From Actinobacteria bacterium OK074 (lineage in GTDB: Bacteria > Actinomycetota > Actinomycetes > Streptomycetales > Streptomycetaceae): a DNA stretch of 64,000 bases. Numbering within the stretch: the first letter of the stretch is position 1; the number at the start of each line of letters is the position of its first letter. Of the stretch, positions 47,346 to 56,104 are shown one piece after another. The translations under genes were made by a program, and so were the position numbers. The DNA lies in assembly GCA_001298575.1 (NCBI GenBank), contig LJCV01000231.1, positions 23,880-87,879 on the forward strand, written 5' to 3'. The notes beneath the pieces were generated by a model. It was not told where the DNA came from. It searched no databases and was given only the letters and a program-made list of their open reading frames with translations.

Positions 47346-49037
47346 TCAGGCCGTACGGTCCAGCAGGACCACTGCCACGTCGTCCGTCAGTTCGCCGCCG
47401 TTGAGGTCGCGGACCTCGTTCACCGTCGCGCGCAGGAGGTCCTCGCCCTCCAGGCCCTCGTCCAGGTGACGGCGGACCAGGTCCACCATGCCGTCCTGAC
47501 CCAGCCGCTCCCGGTGGCCCTCGCCCGTGTGGCCCTCTATGAGGCCGTCGGTGTAGAGCATCAGCCGCCACTCGGCGCCCAGTTCCACCTGTGTGCGCGG
47601 CCAGCGGGCGTGCGGCAGCAGGCCGAGGGCGGGGCCGTTGTTGTCGTGCGGCAGCAGCTCCGCCGGCCGGCCCGGGCGGGCGACCAGCGGGGACGGGTGA
47701 CCGGCCAGGCACAGGCCCGCGCGGCGGCCGTCCGGCGCGATGTCCACCGTGCACAGCGTCGCGAAGATCTCGTCGTTGTCGCGTTCGTGCTCCAGGACCT
47801 CCTGGAGTGTGCCGAGGAGCTCGTCGCCGCACAGGCCCGCGAGCGTCAACGCCCGCCAGGCGATGCGCAGCTCGACGCCCAGGGCGGCCTCGTCGGGGCC
47901 GTGCCCACAGACGTCGCCGATCATCGCGTGCACCGTGCCGTCCGGCGTGCGGACCGTGTCGTAGAAGTCGCCGCCGAGCAGCGCCCGCGAGCGCCCGGGA
48001 CGGTACCGCGCCGCGAACCGCAGCGACGAACCCGCCAGAATCGGGTTCGGCAGCAGCCCCCGCTCCAGCCGGGCGTTCTCCTGCGCGCGCAACCTGCCCT
48101 CGGCGAGCCGCCGCTCGGCCGTGTCGGAACGTTTCCGCTCCACCGCGTACCGCACCGCCCGGCTCAGCAGCCGCCCGTCCAGCTCGTCGCGGAACAGGTA
48201 GTCCTGCGCGCCGACCCGGACCGCCTCCGCGCCGCGCTCCGCGTCACCGGACGCGGTCAGCGCGAGCACGGCGTGCCGGGGCGCCAGCCGCAACACGTGC
48301 CGCAGCACGGCCAACTCGTCCCGCCCGCCCTGACCGCCTTGCCCACCCTGACCGCCTTGCCCGCCTTGCCCACCCTGGCCGCCCTGGCCGCCCTGGCCGT
48401 TTTGACCAGCCTGTTCGCCGTGTCCGGCCTGACCGGCATGTCCGGGTCCCGGCTCGGCGGAGGCCGCCCGGCCGGGGGCGGGCAGCGCCAGGTCGAGCAG
48501 GATGCAGTGCACGTCGTCGGTGAGCAGCCGCTCGGCCTCGGTGAGGTTGCGGGCGGTACGCAGCCGGATGGGCCGCCCGGCCGAGTCGAGCATCTCGGGC
48601 ACGATCGGCGGACCCGTCGGGTCGTCCTCGATGACCAGGAGGGTGAGGTTGGTGGGGGTGGCGGGAGCGGCAGGGGTGGTGGGGGTCGCGGGGGCGCTGG
48701 ATCCCGGTGGGGTCGGTGCTCCCGGCGTGTCCGGAGTGTTGTTCGGTGTGCCCGGTGTGCCCGGCGTGTTCGGGGAACCGCTCGACATCTCGCCCCCGGG
48801 CCGCTCAGGCATCCCTGATTCCTCTGCCGCGTCAGCCGCGTCAGCCGCGTCAGCCGCGTCGACCGCCTCGGCCGTATCGAGCGACTCGGTCGTCTCGTAC
48901 GGCACCGGGGCGGGCGCCGCGTCTGTGTCCGCGGGCGGGGCCGGGGGCGGGCTCACCGACGGCGTCGGCGGCGCGACCTGGGGCTCACCACTCTCCAAGG
49001 CCGGGATCGCTCTCTGCCGGGGTACGGGTACGGGCAT
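47346..49037 (-). CDS. PP2C/SpoIIE-type phosphatase with receiver-like domain
   Basis: 563 residues from ATG 49037 (MPVPVPRQRAIPALESGEPQ). Residues 1-140 are low complexity (Pro/Ala/Thr, Ala-Asp repeats). Receiver-like domain about 145-265 (LTLLVIEDDP; VHCILLDLALP with the Asp), split by a GGQ-repeat insertion of about 45 residues. C-terminal PP2C/SpoIIE Ser/Thr phosphatase (about 320-563): LLGGDFYDTV, GDVCGHGPDEAA, LMLYTDGLIEG, GELTDDVAVVLLD, with all metal-binding Asp present. Such proteins act on anti-anti-sigma factors. A later ATG at the MSSGSPNT position is possible. Confidence 0.88.
   Translation of the reverse strand: MPVPVPRQRAIPALESGEPQVAPPTPSVSPPPAPPADTDAAPAPVPYETTESLDTAEAVDAADAADAADAAEESGMPERPGGEMSSGSPNTPGTPGTPNNTPDTPGAPTPPGSSAPATPTTPAAPATPTNLTLLVIEDDPTGPPIVPEMLDSAGRPIRLRTARNLTEAERLLTDDVHCILLDLALPAPGRAASAEPGPGHAGQAGHGEQAGQNGQGGQGGQGGQGGQGGQGGQGGQGGRDELAVLRHVLRLAPRHAVLALTASGDAERGAEAVRVGAQDYLFRDELDGRLLSRAVRYAVERKRSDTAERRLAEGRLRAQENARLERGLLPNPILAGSSLRFAARYRPGRSRALLGGDFYDTVRTPDGTVHAMIGDVCGHGPDEAALGVELRIAWRALTLAGLCGDELLGTLQEVLEHERDNDEIFATLCTVDIAPDGRRAGLCLAGHPSPLVARPGRPAELLPHDNNGPALGLLPHARWPRTQVELGAEWRLMLYTDGLIEGHTGEGHRERLGQDGMVDLVRRHLDEGLEGEDLLRATVNEVRDLNGGELTDDVAVVLLDRTA
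48322..48404 (-). repeat. 9-bp coding microsatellite (Gly-Gly-Gln repeats)
   Basis: Repeated 9-base units encode seven or eight GGQ triplets in the phosphatase gene. A second microsatellite (GCGTCAGCC units, about 48830-48865) encodes Ala-Ala-Asp repeats in its N-terminal part. Confidence 0.85.
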
Positions 49038-49377
49038 CGTGTCGGTTTCCTTCCCTCCCCCCGAGGGCGCGGTGGGGCGAGGGAACTCGGCCCTTCCCCG
49101 GATTCTCGGTGGCGTCGGATTCTCGATGTCGTCCGAGTGCCATTCGAACGTTTTGGGCGTTTCTTTCGGTCGAGCCGGGGAGGCCCCAGTCCGGGACCAT
49201 AGCGGTAGGGGGCGCCGCAACGGAATGGCCGACCAGGGGTGTCGCGGCAAGGAACGTACGTCATATGCCGCGTTCCGTAGCGGAGTTGGGCACCCCGCCC
49301 CTGGCCCGGGATGACCAACGTCACGTTGCCGGGGGGTTTGAACGGCGCGTCGCGTGGGCTGAGTCACGTGGGCCGGA
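49038..49377 (-). other. Intergenic region before the PP2C gene
   Basis: 340 bases between the NlpC/P60 stop and the phosphatase start. No supportable gene. It holds a purine-rich leader (GGGAAGGAAACC before the ATG); a clear promoter was not identified. Confidence 0.4.
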
Positions 49378-50607
49378 TCACGCGTCCGGTCGTACCACCC
49401 CCAGGATCCGCATCGAGCCCGCCCCCGCGGTCGTCACCGTGCGGCCGGGGCGCGGTGCATGGACGATCATGCCGTCGCCGATGTACATCGCCACATGGCT
49501 CGCGTCGTCGAAGTAGATGATCAGATCGCCGGGGCGCATGTCCTGTATGCCGACGTGCCGGAGCCGCTTCCACTGCTCCTGTGAGGTGCGCGGGATAGTG
49601 ACCCCCGCGGCGGCCCATGCCCGGGAGGTCAGGCCCGAGCAGTCGTAGGTGTCCGGTCCCTCGGCGCCCCACTCGTACGGCTTGCCCAACTGGGCCGTGG
49701 CGAACGCGACCGCCTTCTTCTCCACCGTGGACGCCTTGCCGCCGGAGCCGTTCGGTTCCTTCAGGACGCCGGAGTCGAGCCAGGCCGCCTGGGCCTCGGC
49801 CGCGGCCTCCTGCTCCAGCTCTGTCAGCCGCTCCTGTTCCGCCTTCTTCAGCCGCGACCGCAGTTTCTCCGCCGTCGCGATCCGCTTCTTGACCTCCTTC
49901 TTGGCCGTCGCCTTCGCCTTGCGGTTGGCCTCCAGCTTCTTCCAGCGGGCGGCGGCGTCGCGCTCGTACTGCTCCAGGTCCTCCTGCGCGCGTGCCGTCT
50001 CGGCGATCAGGCCCGTGGTCGCCTGCTGGCCCTGGCGCAGCCGGCTCGCGCCCTCAAGGAACTCCTGCGGGTCGTCGCTCAGCCAGAGCTGGGCCTCGGG
50101 CGGCAGGCCGCCGCCGGAACGGTACTGGGCCCGGGCCGCGGCCCCCGCACAGTCCTTCAACCCGGCCAGCTTCTCGCGGCCCTTGGCGATCTCCCGGTCC
50201 AACTCGGCGATGCGCGCGGACTGTTGGTCGGCCTTCTCCTCGGCCGCGTTGTAGGCGTCCGTGGCGACCGCCGCGTCGCGGTAGAGCTTGTCCAACTCCT
50301 TCTGAACATCCTGGAGTTGCTCGTCGCTCTGGCCGTCACTCTGTTCGTCGTCCGTCGGCTCGTCGTCCGTTTCGGCCGCTGCCCCACCGCCGGTCGGCGT
50401 GGGTGCCGGTGTCGGCGCCGGCACCTTCGGACTGGCGTACGCCGCCCCCGGTGCGCCCAACACGGTGACGGCGCAGACCAGCGCTATGGCGGCCCCCACC
50501 AACGCGCGCTTCCCGAAGCCCGCCCCCACCGGCGTGCGCTTTCCCGAACCGGCCCCAACTCGGGCCCCAATTCCGGCCCTGACGCCGGCCCCCGTCACGG
50601 ATCCCAT
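49378..50607 (-). CDS. NlpC/P60 peptidoglycan hydrolase with coiled coil
   Basis: 409 residues from ATG 50607. Signal peptide (RALVGAAIALVCAVTVLGAP, cleavage near AAYAS). A Pro/Thr/Gly/Asp linker is followed by a long coiled coil (about 90-270: DVQKELDKLYRDAAVATDAY; RIATAEKLRSRLKKAEQERL). C-terminal NlpC/P60 cysteine peptidase (about 295-405): Cys in TYDCSGLTSRAW, His in DDASHVAMYIG, third polar residue His in VHAPRPG. It cuts stem peptides in the cell wall; RipA-like plan. No ydaO riboswitch was recognised upstream. Confidence 0.94.
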   Translation of the reverse strand: MGSVTGAGVRAGIGARVGAGSGKRTPVGAGFGKRALVGAAIALVCAVTVLGAPGAAYASPKVPAPTPAPTPTGGGAAAETDDEPTDDEQSDGQSDEQLQDVQKELDKLYRDAAVATDAYNAAEEKADQQSARIAELDREIAKGREKLAGLKDCAGAAARAQYRSGGGLPPEAQLWLSDDPQEFLEGASRLRQGQQATTGLIAETARAQEDLEQYERDAAARWKKLEANRKAKATAKKEVKKRIATAEKLRSRLKKAEQERLTELEQEAAAEAQAAWLDSGVLKEPNGSGGKASTVEKKAVAFATAQLGKPYEWGAEGPDTYDCSGLTSRAWAAAGVTIPRTSQEQWKRLRHVGIQDMRPGDLIIYFDDASHVAMYIGDGMIVHAPRPGRTVTTAGAGSMRILGVVRPDA

Positions 50608-50676
50608 AACTCAGTCCCCCTGAAACTGATCAACCGTCAATGAACCTACGAACCCCCGGCGCAACTCGCGCCCCAT

Positions 50677-50704
50677 ACGTGCCCTGCTGTCCCCATGGGC
50701 ACGT
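50677..50704 (-). terminator. Hairpin between methyltransferase and NlpC/P60 genes
   Basis: ACGTGCCC (50677-50684) pairs with GGGCACGT (50697-50704), 12-base loop, in the 159-base gap. Probably ends the methyltransferase transcript. Confidence 0.45.
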
Positions 50705-50766
50705 CAGAAACCCCCTCCCCGTGCTCGTTCGACTCCCAAACCCCCGCACCCGCCAGCCCTCAGCCC

Positions 50767-51594
50767 TCAGCCCGTGAACCCCCGAGGCGCCAGCGCCCCC
50801 CAGGCCACGCTGACCTCCCCCTGGCGCCAACGCCCCCTGCCGCCCACCACCGGCCAGTCCGCCGTCAGGCTCCGTACCGTGCGTATCCAGCGCTGCCGGG
50901 CGCCGTACGAGGCGTAGGGGGCCGCGGCCGCCCAGGCGCGGTCGAAGTCCTGGAGGAAGGCGTGCACCGGTTCGCCCGGGACGTTGCGGTGGATGAGCGC
51001 CTTCGGGAGGCGTTCGGCCAGGTCGGACGGGTGGTCCAGGGAGCCGAGGCGGGTGGCGAAGGTCACCGTGCGCGGACCCTCCGGGCCGAGGGCGACCCAG
51101 ACGTGGCGGCGGCCTATCTCGTCGCACGTGCCCTCGACCAGCAGCCCCCCGCCGAAACCGGCCGCCGGGTCGGCCGGGGCGAGGCGTGCGCACAGCCGTC
51201 GCCAGACCGCGGCGACCTCGTCCTCGTCGTACTGGCGCAGCACGTTCGCCGCGCGGATCAGTGTCGGCCGGCCCGGCACCGGGACCTCGAAGCCGCCGTG
51301 CCGGAAGACCAGTCCCTCCCTCTCGTACGGCCGCGCCGCCGCGACCCGGGCGGGTTCGATCTCCACACCGACGACCTGGGTGCGGGGCGCCGCCGTCCGC
51401 AGCCGGGCGAGGAGTTCCACGGCCGTCCACGGGGCGGCCCCGTAGCCGAGGTCGACCGCGAGCGGGTCGGCGGTGCGGCGGAGTTCGGCGCCGTGGACCG
51501 CCGCGATCCAGCGGTCCATGCGGCGCAGTCGGTTCGGATTCGTCGTCCCGCGCGTCACCGTACCCACGGGGCGGGACGCTGCGCGGGCTGTCAT
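50767..51594 (-). CDS. Class I SAM-dependent methyltransferase
   Basis: 275 residues from ATG 51594 (MTARAASRPVGTVTRGTTNP); TAATCT 13 bases upstream indicates a leaderless message. Motif I is VDLGYGAAPWTAVELL and the acidic end of strand 2 is VVGVEIEPARVAAA; then LIRAANVLRQYDEDEVAAVW. The substrate is unknown. Two DnaA-box-like sequences lie in the promoter-proximal region (51636-51662). Confidence 0.87.
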   Translation of the reverse strand: MTARAASRPVGTVTRGTTNPNRLRRMDRWIAAVHGAELRRTADPLAVDLGYGAAPWTAVELLARLRTAAPRTQVVGVEIEPARVAAARPYEREGLVFRHGGFEVPVPGRPTLIRAANVLRQYDEDEVAAVWRRLCARLAPADPAAGFGGGLLVEGTCDEIGRRHVWVALGPEGPRTVTFATRLGSLDHPSDLAERLPKALIHRNVPGEPVHAFLQDFDRAWAAAAPYASYGARQRWIRTVRSLTADWPVVGGRGRWRQGEVSVAWGALAPRGFTG

Positions 51595-51971
51595 GCGTAC
51601 GAGATTAGGCGGCCCGCGCCGAGCCCGTCGGAGCCTGTGGATAACCCGGAGCCTGTGGATAACTTCGCGCGCCGCCACCGAACAAGCGATCGACGCAAGT
51701 GATTGGCCAAGTGATCGACACGACCGATCGACCTTCAAGTACCGCCCCGTCCCGGAAAACGCCACGGCAACGGTTGGGTAAAACTCCCGCCCGGTTCGCC
51801 GTACCGGAAATGGCGGAGTTCGTTACGGCGTTCCCCATCCTTGGACGGTGTTCCGCGCCGTCCTGCCCGGCCGGTCCGCCCGTAGCAGGGTCGCGCCAGG
51901 TGGCACGAAAGGGTCGTCCCAGGCCCCGCCGCACGGCCCGTCCCCAGGCCCGTACCGAGGAGGAGCGTCAC
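51595..51971. other. Intergenic region methyltransferase / mshA
   Basis: 377 bases with the leaderless methyltransferase promoter (AGATTA at 51602-51607 on the plus strand), two TGTGGATAA sequences, and three GATCGAC motifs (51688-51694, 51713-51719, 51726-51732). The last 100 bases are the mshA leader. No additional gene supported. Confidence 0.5.
51636..51662 (+). promoter_or_regulatory. Two DnaA-box-like sequences
   Basis: TGTGGATAA at 51636-51644 and 51654-51662, 18 bases apart within a repeat of GGAGCCTGTGGATAAC. TGTGGATAA is the complement of the classic DnaA box TTATCCACA. Confidence 0.45.
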
Positions 51972-53315
51972 GTGAGCCAGTACGTCGGCAGGCTCGGCCG
52001 TCGTTCCACGGCCGCGTCCTCGCGGCTGCGGCTGCCGCACCGCAGGCCCCGCCGGGTCGCCATGCTGTCCGTGCACACCTCGCCGCTGCACCAGCCCGGC
52101 ACCGGCGACGCCGGCGGCATGAACGTATACATCGTGGAGCTGGCCCAGCGGCTCGCCGCCCTGAACATAGAGGTCGAGGTCTTCACCCGGGCGACCACCG
52201 CCGCGCTCCCGCCCACCGTCGAACTCAGCCCCGGCGTCCTCGTCCGGCACATCGACGCGGGCCCGTACGAGGGGCTCGCCAAGGAGGAGCTGCCCGCGCA
52301 GCTGTGTGCCTTCACGCACGGTGTGATGCAGGCGTGGGCCGGGCACCGCCCCGGCTACTACGACCTCGTGCACTCGCACTACTGGCTCTCCGGCCACGTC
52401 GGCTGGCTGGCCGCGCAGCGCTGGGGCACGCCCCTGGTGCACGCGATGCACACCATGGCCAAGGTCAAGAACGCCAACCTCGCCGCGGGTGACACCCCCG
52501 AGCCCCCCGCGCGCGTGATCGGCGAGACCCAGATCGTGGCCGCGGCGGACCGGCTGATCGCCAACACCGCGGAGGAGGGCGACGAACTCGTACGGCACTA
52601 CGACGCCGACCCCGGCAAGGTCGCCGTCGTGCACCCGGGCGTCAACCTGGACCGGTTCCGCCCGGCGGACGGCCGTGCCGCCGCACGCGCGCGTCTGGGC
52701 CTGCCCCAGGACGCGCTGATCCCCCTCTTCGCGGGCCGCATCCAGCCGCTGAAGGCCCCGGACGTGCTGCTGCACGCGGTCGCCGTCCTGCTCGACGAAC
52801 GCCCCGACCTGCGCGGCAAGATCGTCGTCCCCGTGGTGGGCGGTCTCAGCGGCAGCGGTCTCGCCAAACCCGAGGGGCTGCAGAAACTCGCCTCCAGGCT
52901 CGGTATCGCCGACGTCGTGCGCTTCCGGCCGCCTGTCGGCCAGGACCAGCTCGCCGACTGGTTCCGGGCCGCGTCCGTGCTGGTCATGCCGTCGTACAGC
53001 GAATCCTTCGGCCTGGTCGCCATCGAGGCGCAGGCGGCCGGTACGCCGGTGCTGGCGGCGGCGGTCGGCGGGCTGCCCGTGGCGGTGCGGGACGGGCGTA
53101 CGGGGTTCCTCGTCCAGGGGCACGAACCGGCCGCCTACGCGCGCGTGCTGCGCGATTTCGCCGACGAGCCCACGCTGTCCGCCCGGCTGGGCGAGGCCGC
53201 GGCCCGGCACGCGGAGTCCTTCGGCTGGGACAAGGCGGCCGCCGCGACGGCGGAGGTGTACCAGGCGGCGATGCAGGAACACCGGCGCCGGGTACGGGCC
53301 CACCACTACGGCTGA
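51972..53315 (+). CDS. mshA: D-inositol-3-phosphate glycosyltransferase MshA
   Basis: 447 residues from GTG 51972 with GAGGAG seven bases upstream. GT-B glycosyltransferase family 4: acceptor-side MLSVHTSPLHQPGTGDAGGM, HSHYWLSGHVGW, PGVNLDRFRP, GRIQPLKAPDVLLHAV, and the nucleotide-sugar motif PSYSESFGLVAIEAQAAGTP. It joins GlcNAc from UDP-GlcNAc to 1L-myo-inositol 1-phosphate, the first step in mycothiol synthesis. The N-terminal 30 residues are basic and extra to the catalytic fold. Confidence 0.96.
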   Translation: MSQYVGRLGRRSTAASSRLRLPHRRPRRVAMLSVHTSPLHQPGTGDAGGMNVYIVELAQRLAALNIEVEVFTRATTAALPPTVELSPGVLVRHIDAGPYEGLAKEELPAQLCAFTHGVMQAWAGHRPGYYDLVHSHYWLSGHVGWLAAQRWGTPLVHAMHTMAKVKNANLAAGDTPEPPARVIGETQIVAAADRLIANTAEEGDELVRHYDADPGKVAVVHPGVNLDRFRPADGRAAARARLGLPQDALIPLFAGRIQPLKAPDVLLHAVAVLLDERPDLRGKIVVPVVGGLSGSGLAKPEGLQKLASRLGIADVVRFRPPVGQDQLADWFRAASVLVMPSYSESFGLVAIEAQAAGTPVLAAAVGGLPVAVRDGRTGFLVQGHEPAAYARVLRDFADEPTLSARLGEAAARHAESFGWDKAAAATAEVYQAAMQEHRRRVRAHHYG

Positions 53316-53372
53316 CCTGTACTTTCCCGCACCGCCGGGGGCGTTGTCAGTGGCGTCGCATACGCTCGGTTC

Positions 53373-53891
53373 ATGGTTGAGGGACGGGTGGTCGAAGCAC
53401 AGCTGCGGGCGGCGCAGGTGATCGAGGGTGTCCTCAAGGACACCGAGGTCGAGTGGGAGAGCCCGGAGCAGGGCAACTACGTCGTCAAACTCCCCGGCAC
53501 GCGCAAGCTGTCGACGACGCTCTCCCTGATCGTCGGCAGACACTCCCTCTCGCTCAACGCCTTCGTGATCCGCCACCCGGACGAGAACGAGGCGGGCGTC
53601 CACCGCTGGCTCCTGGAACGCAACCTCAGACTGTACGGCGTCGCCTACGCCGTCGACCGCCTCGGTGACGTCTACCTCGTCGGCAAACTCCCGCTCGCCG
53701 CCGTCACCGCCGAGGAGGTGGACAGGCTGTTCGGCTCCGTCCTGGAGGCGGCGGACGGCGGCTTCAACACCCTCCTGGAGCTGGGCTTCGCGTCGGCGAT
53801 CCGGCGGGAGTACACCTGGCGGGTGTCCCGGGGCGAGTCGACACGGAACCTGGACGCGTTCGGGCACCTCACGCGCGCGAAGGGAGACTGA
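53373..53891 (+). CDS. YbjN-domain protein
   Basis: 172 residues. YbjN/type III secretion chaperone-like fold (TEVEWESPEQGNYVVKLPGT; HRWLLERNLRLYGVAYAVDR; DVYLVGKLPLAAVTAEEVDR). Function unknown; commonly placed directly after mshA in actinobacteria. TACGCT stands 12 bases before ATG 53373, so it has its own leaderless start. Confidence 0.9.
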   Translation: MVEGRVVEAQLRAAQVIEGVLKDTEVEWESPEQGNYVVKLPGTRKLSTTLSLIVGRHSLSLNAFVIRHPDENEAGVHRWLLERNLRLYGVAYAVDRLGDVYLVGKLPLAAVTAEEVDRLFGSVLEAADGGFNTLLELGFASAIRREYTWRVSRGESTRNLDAFGHLTRAKGD

Positions 53892-53925
53892 GCGGCCGGC
53901 CGGGGCACACCGGTCGGGGCACCGG

Positions 53926-54591
53926 TTACGCGTCCGCCGCCGGGCGCCGCAGGGTGTCGTACCCGACGAAGGTGAACATCCGCTCGCCGCGCGCGAGGGG
54001 CCGGGAGGTGCCGGTGAACCGGTGCACGCCCACCCCCGCGACGCCGAGTTCACCACCGCGCTCGGCCAGCCACACCCGTTCGAAGCCGCGCTCCTCCAGC
54101 CACGCGCACACCGAGGGCACCAGGTCCGGGTCCTTGCGGTGCCGGGTCCACACGAGGGTGCCGCCGGGCGCGCACAACTGGTCGCAGTGGTCGACGACAC
54201 GCCGTACGTCGGCGTCGACGATGTTGCCGAACACCCCGCAGATCAGGACGAGTTGGGCCGGTACGGCGTCGGCGTACAGGTCCGTGCGGGAGGCGTCCCC
54301 GACGACGACCCGGACGCCGTCGAGCCCCGCCTCCGCGGCGGTGCGGCGCGCGAACTCGGCGTTGCGCGGGTCGAGTTCGACGAGCAGTGCGGTGACGTCG
54401 GCCCGCCGGGGGTGGGTGGCGAGCACCTCGACGAGGTCCCGCCCCTGCCCGGCACACACGCTCACCGCCCGCAACGGCCCCGGCGGCGCCGTATCCAGCG
54501 CCTCGCGGACGCGTTCCTGCACGATCGCGAGGCGGCGGCCGAGATGGGAGCCGGGTTCGTCGTACTTCTGGTGCCAGTCGTGCCAGTCCAT
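53926..54591 (-). CDS. SAM-dependent methyltransferase
   Basis: 221 residues starting MDWHDWHQKYDEPGSHLGRR. Motif I is AVSVCAGQGRDLVEVL, then LLVELDPRNAEFA, VVVGDASRTDLYAD, and CAPGGTLVWTRHRKDPDLVP. The substrate is unknown. The same strand holds the AraC gene 10 bases upstream, so they may form one operon. Confidence 0.9.
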   Translation of the reverse strand: MDWHDWHQKYDEPGSHLGRRLAIVQERVREALDTAPPGPLRAVSVCAGQGRDLVEVLATHPRRADVTALLVELDPRNAEFARRTAAEAGLDGVRVVVGDASRTDLYADAVPAQLVLICGVFGNIVDADVRRVVDHCDQLCAPGGTLVWTRHRKDPDLVPSVCAWLEERGFERVWLAERGGELGVAGVGVHRFTGTSRPLARGERMFTFVGYDTLRRPAADA

Positions 54592-54601
54592 GAGGAGGAG
54601 G

Positions 54602-55483
54602 CTAGGAGGGGAACGGCCCGCGGCGCGCGGCGATTTCGGGCGCGCGGCCGGCGTACCGTCCGGGCGTGACCCCCACCAACCGCCGGAAATGCCGGGTGAG
54701 ATGGGCCTGGTCGTAGAACCCGGTGGCGGTGGCCACGGCGCTGGGCGGCTGCCCGTCGAGGAGCAGTCGGCGGGCGTGTTCGACGCGGCGGGCCATCAGG
54801 TACTGGTGCGGGGCGATGCCGTACGCGCCGCTGAACGCCCGGACCAGATGGGCGGGATGGGCGTGCACGAGGCGCGCGGCGTCGTCGAGGGAGAGCCCCG
54901 ACGTGACGCGCTCGTCGAGGAGTTCGCGCAGGCGGCGGGCGAGGGGCCGGTCGGGGCGCGGGAGTTGGGCCGTGCGGGTATCGGGGTGCGGGCGCAGCAG
55001 CGTGCGGAGCCGGTCGCCGAGGAGGGCGAGCCGGCTCGCGGCCTCCAACTCGTCCCCGGGGCGGGCCAGAACGGAGTGCAACTGGCCGACGCGCGAGCGC
55101 AGTACGGGATCCCGGAAGTCGGGCCGGTCGACGGCGGCCCCGATGAGACCGTCGTCGAGCTGTCCGGAGTCGAGGTAGAGGACGCGTTTGCGGAAGCCGT
55201 GCGCGGTGGCGGGGGAGCCGTTGTGCGCGACGTGCGGCGGCAGCAGGGTGACGGTGTCGTGCGGGGTGCCGTGCTCGTGGCGGTCGAGGTCGTAGCGGAC
55301 GGCGCCGTCGTCGACGATGAGCAGCGTCCACACGTCGTGCACGTGCATCGAGTAGGCGTACCCGGTGAAGTGCGCGTGGAAGACCTCGACGACACCGGGG
55401 ACGCGGGGCCGCCAGGCAGCCACGTCCCGCCGGTCGCCGTCCCGCGGCACCGGCCGGGCTCGCGGATCCTGCTGGGCCGCCAT
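54602..55483 (-). CDS. AraC-family regulator
   Basis: 293 residues from ATG 55483; TACGTT 12 bases upstream (leaderless). N-terminal cupin-like ligand domain (HAHFTGYAYSMHVHDVWTLL; RYDLDRHEHGT; LLPPHVAHNG) and C-terminal double helix-turn-helix (LSLDDAARLVHAHPAHLVRA; SAVATATGFYDQAHLTRHFR; VGVTPGRYA). It is divergent from the DUF2000 gene 49 bases away, which is the likely target. Confidence 0.93.
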   Translation of the reverse strand: MAAQQDPRARPVPRDGDRRDVAAWRPRVPGVVEVFHAHFTGYAYSMHVHDVWTLLIVDDGAVRYDLDRHEHGTPHDTVTLLPPHVAHNGSPATAHGFRKRVLYLDSGQLDDGLIGAAVDRPDFRDPVLRSRVGQLHSVLARPGDELEAASRLALLGDRLRTLLRPHPDTRTAQLPRPDRPLARRLRELLDERVTSGLSLDDAARLVHAHPAHLVRAFSGAYGIAPHQYLMARRVEHARRLLLDGQPPSAVATATGFYDQAHLTRHFRRLVGVTPGRYAGRAPEIAARRGPFPS

Positions 55484-55532
55484 GCAAAGAACGTACAAGA
55501 CGACTGCGTACGGCGATTGCCAGCCTGGACGC

Positions 55533-55973
55533 ATGAACGAACCCGCCAAGGACGCCGAACCCGTCCGCTTCGACACGAAGATCGCCGTGCTGCTGCGCGC
55601 GGACCTGGAACCGTGGCAGCGCCTGAACGTGACCGCGTTCCTGGTCAGCGGCCTGGGCACGCAGATCCCCGAGGTGGTCGGCGAGGGCTACGAGGACGCC
55701 GACAAGGTGGCCTACCTGCCGATGTTCCGCCAGCCGGTCCTGATCTTCGAGGCCACGAAGGAGACCCTGACCACCGCACACGCCCGCGCCCTGTCCCGCT
55801 CGCTCCCCAGGTCGCTCTTCACCCGCGACCTGTTCACCACGGGCAACGACCACGACAACCGCGCCGCCGTACGAGCCGTGCCGTCAGCGGAGCTGGACCT
55901 GGTCGGCCTCGCGGTGTACGGACCGCGCAACGGGGTGGACCGGGTGGTGAAGGGGGCGCGGATGCATCCGTGA
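55533..55973 (+). CDS. DUF2000 protein
   Basis: 146 residues from ATG 55533. DUF2000 domain: FDTKIAVLLRADLEPWQRLN, VTAFLVSGLG, PVLIFEATKETL. The family resembles peptidyl-tRNA hydrolase-like alpha/beta folds, function unknown, and is typically divergent from an AraC gene, as here. Confidence 0.9.
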   Translation: MNEPAKDAEPVRFDTKIAVLLRADLEPWQRLNVTAFLVSGLGTQIPEVVGEGYEDADKVAYLPMFRQPVLIFEATKETLTTAHARALSRSLPRSLFTRDLFTTGNDHDNRAAVRAVPSAELDLVGLAVYGPRNGVDRVVKGARMHP

Positions 55974-56046
55974 GGGGACGGCGGCCGTCAGCGGCTGTCG
56001 GTATACCGCGCCGGTTGTCGGTTGTCGGTCGGTGGCCGGCGGTGCG

Positions 56047-56095
56047 GGCAAGCCCCCGACCTGCGGGAACGAAACCCGCAGGTCGGGGGCTTGCC
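56047..56095. terminator. Bidirectional terminator, 21-bp perfect stem
   Basis: Left arm 56047-56067, loop AACGAAA, right arm 56075-56095, a perfect 21-bp inverted repeat beginning GGCAAGCCCCCGACC. Lies between the converging DUF2000 and gpmA genes. Confidence 0.9.
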
Positions 56096-56104
56096 GGCAG
56101 GGGC

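Noticed and set aside
50608..50766. ydaO (c-di-AMP) riboswitch upstream of the NlpC/P60 gene
   Set aside because: Such riboswitches occur before some Streptomyces cell-wall hydrolase genes, but I saw none of the conserved core here and the gap is only 159 bases.
51735..54200. 821-codon minus-strand frame opposite mshA and the YbjN gene
   Set aside because: Covers two well-supported plus-strand genes and shows no domain.
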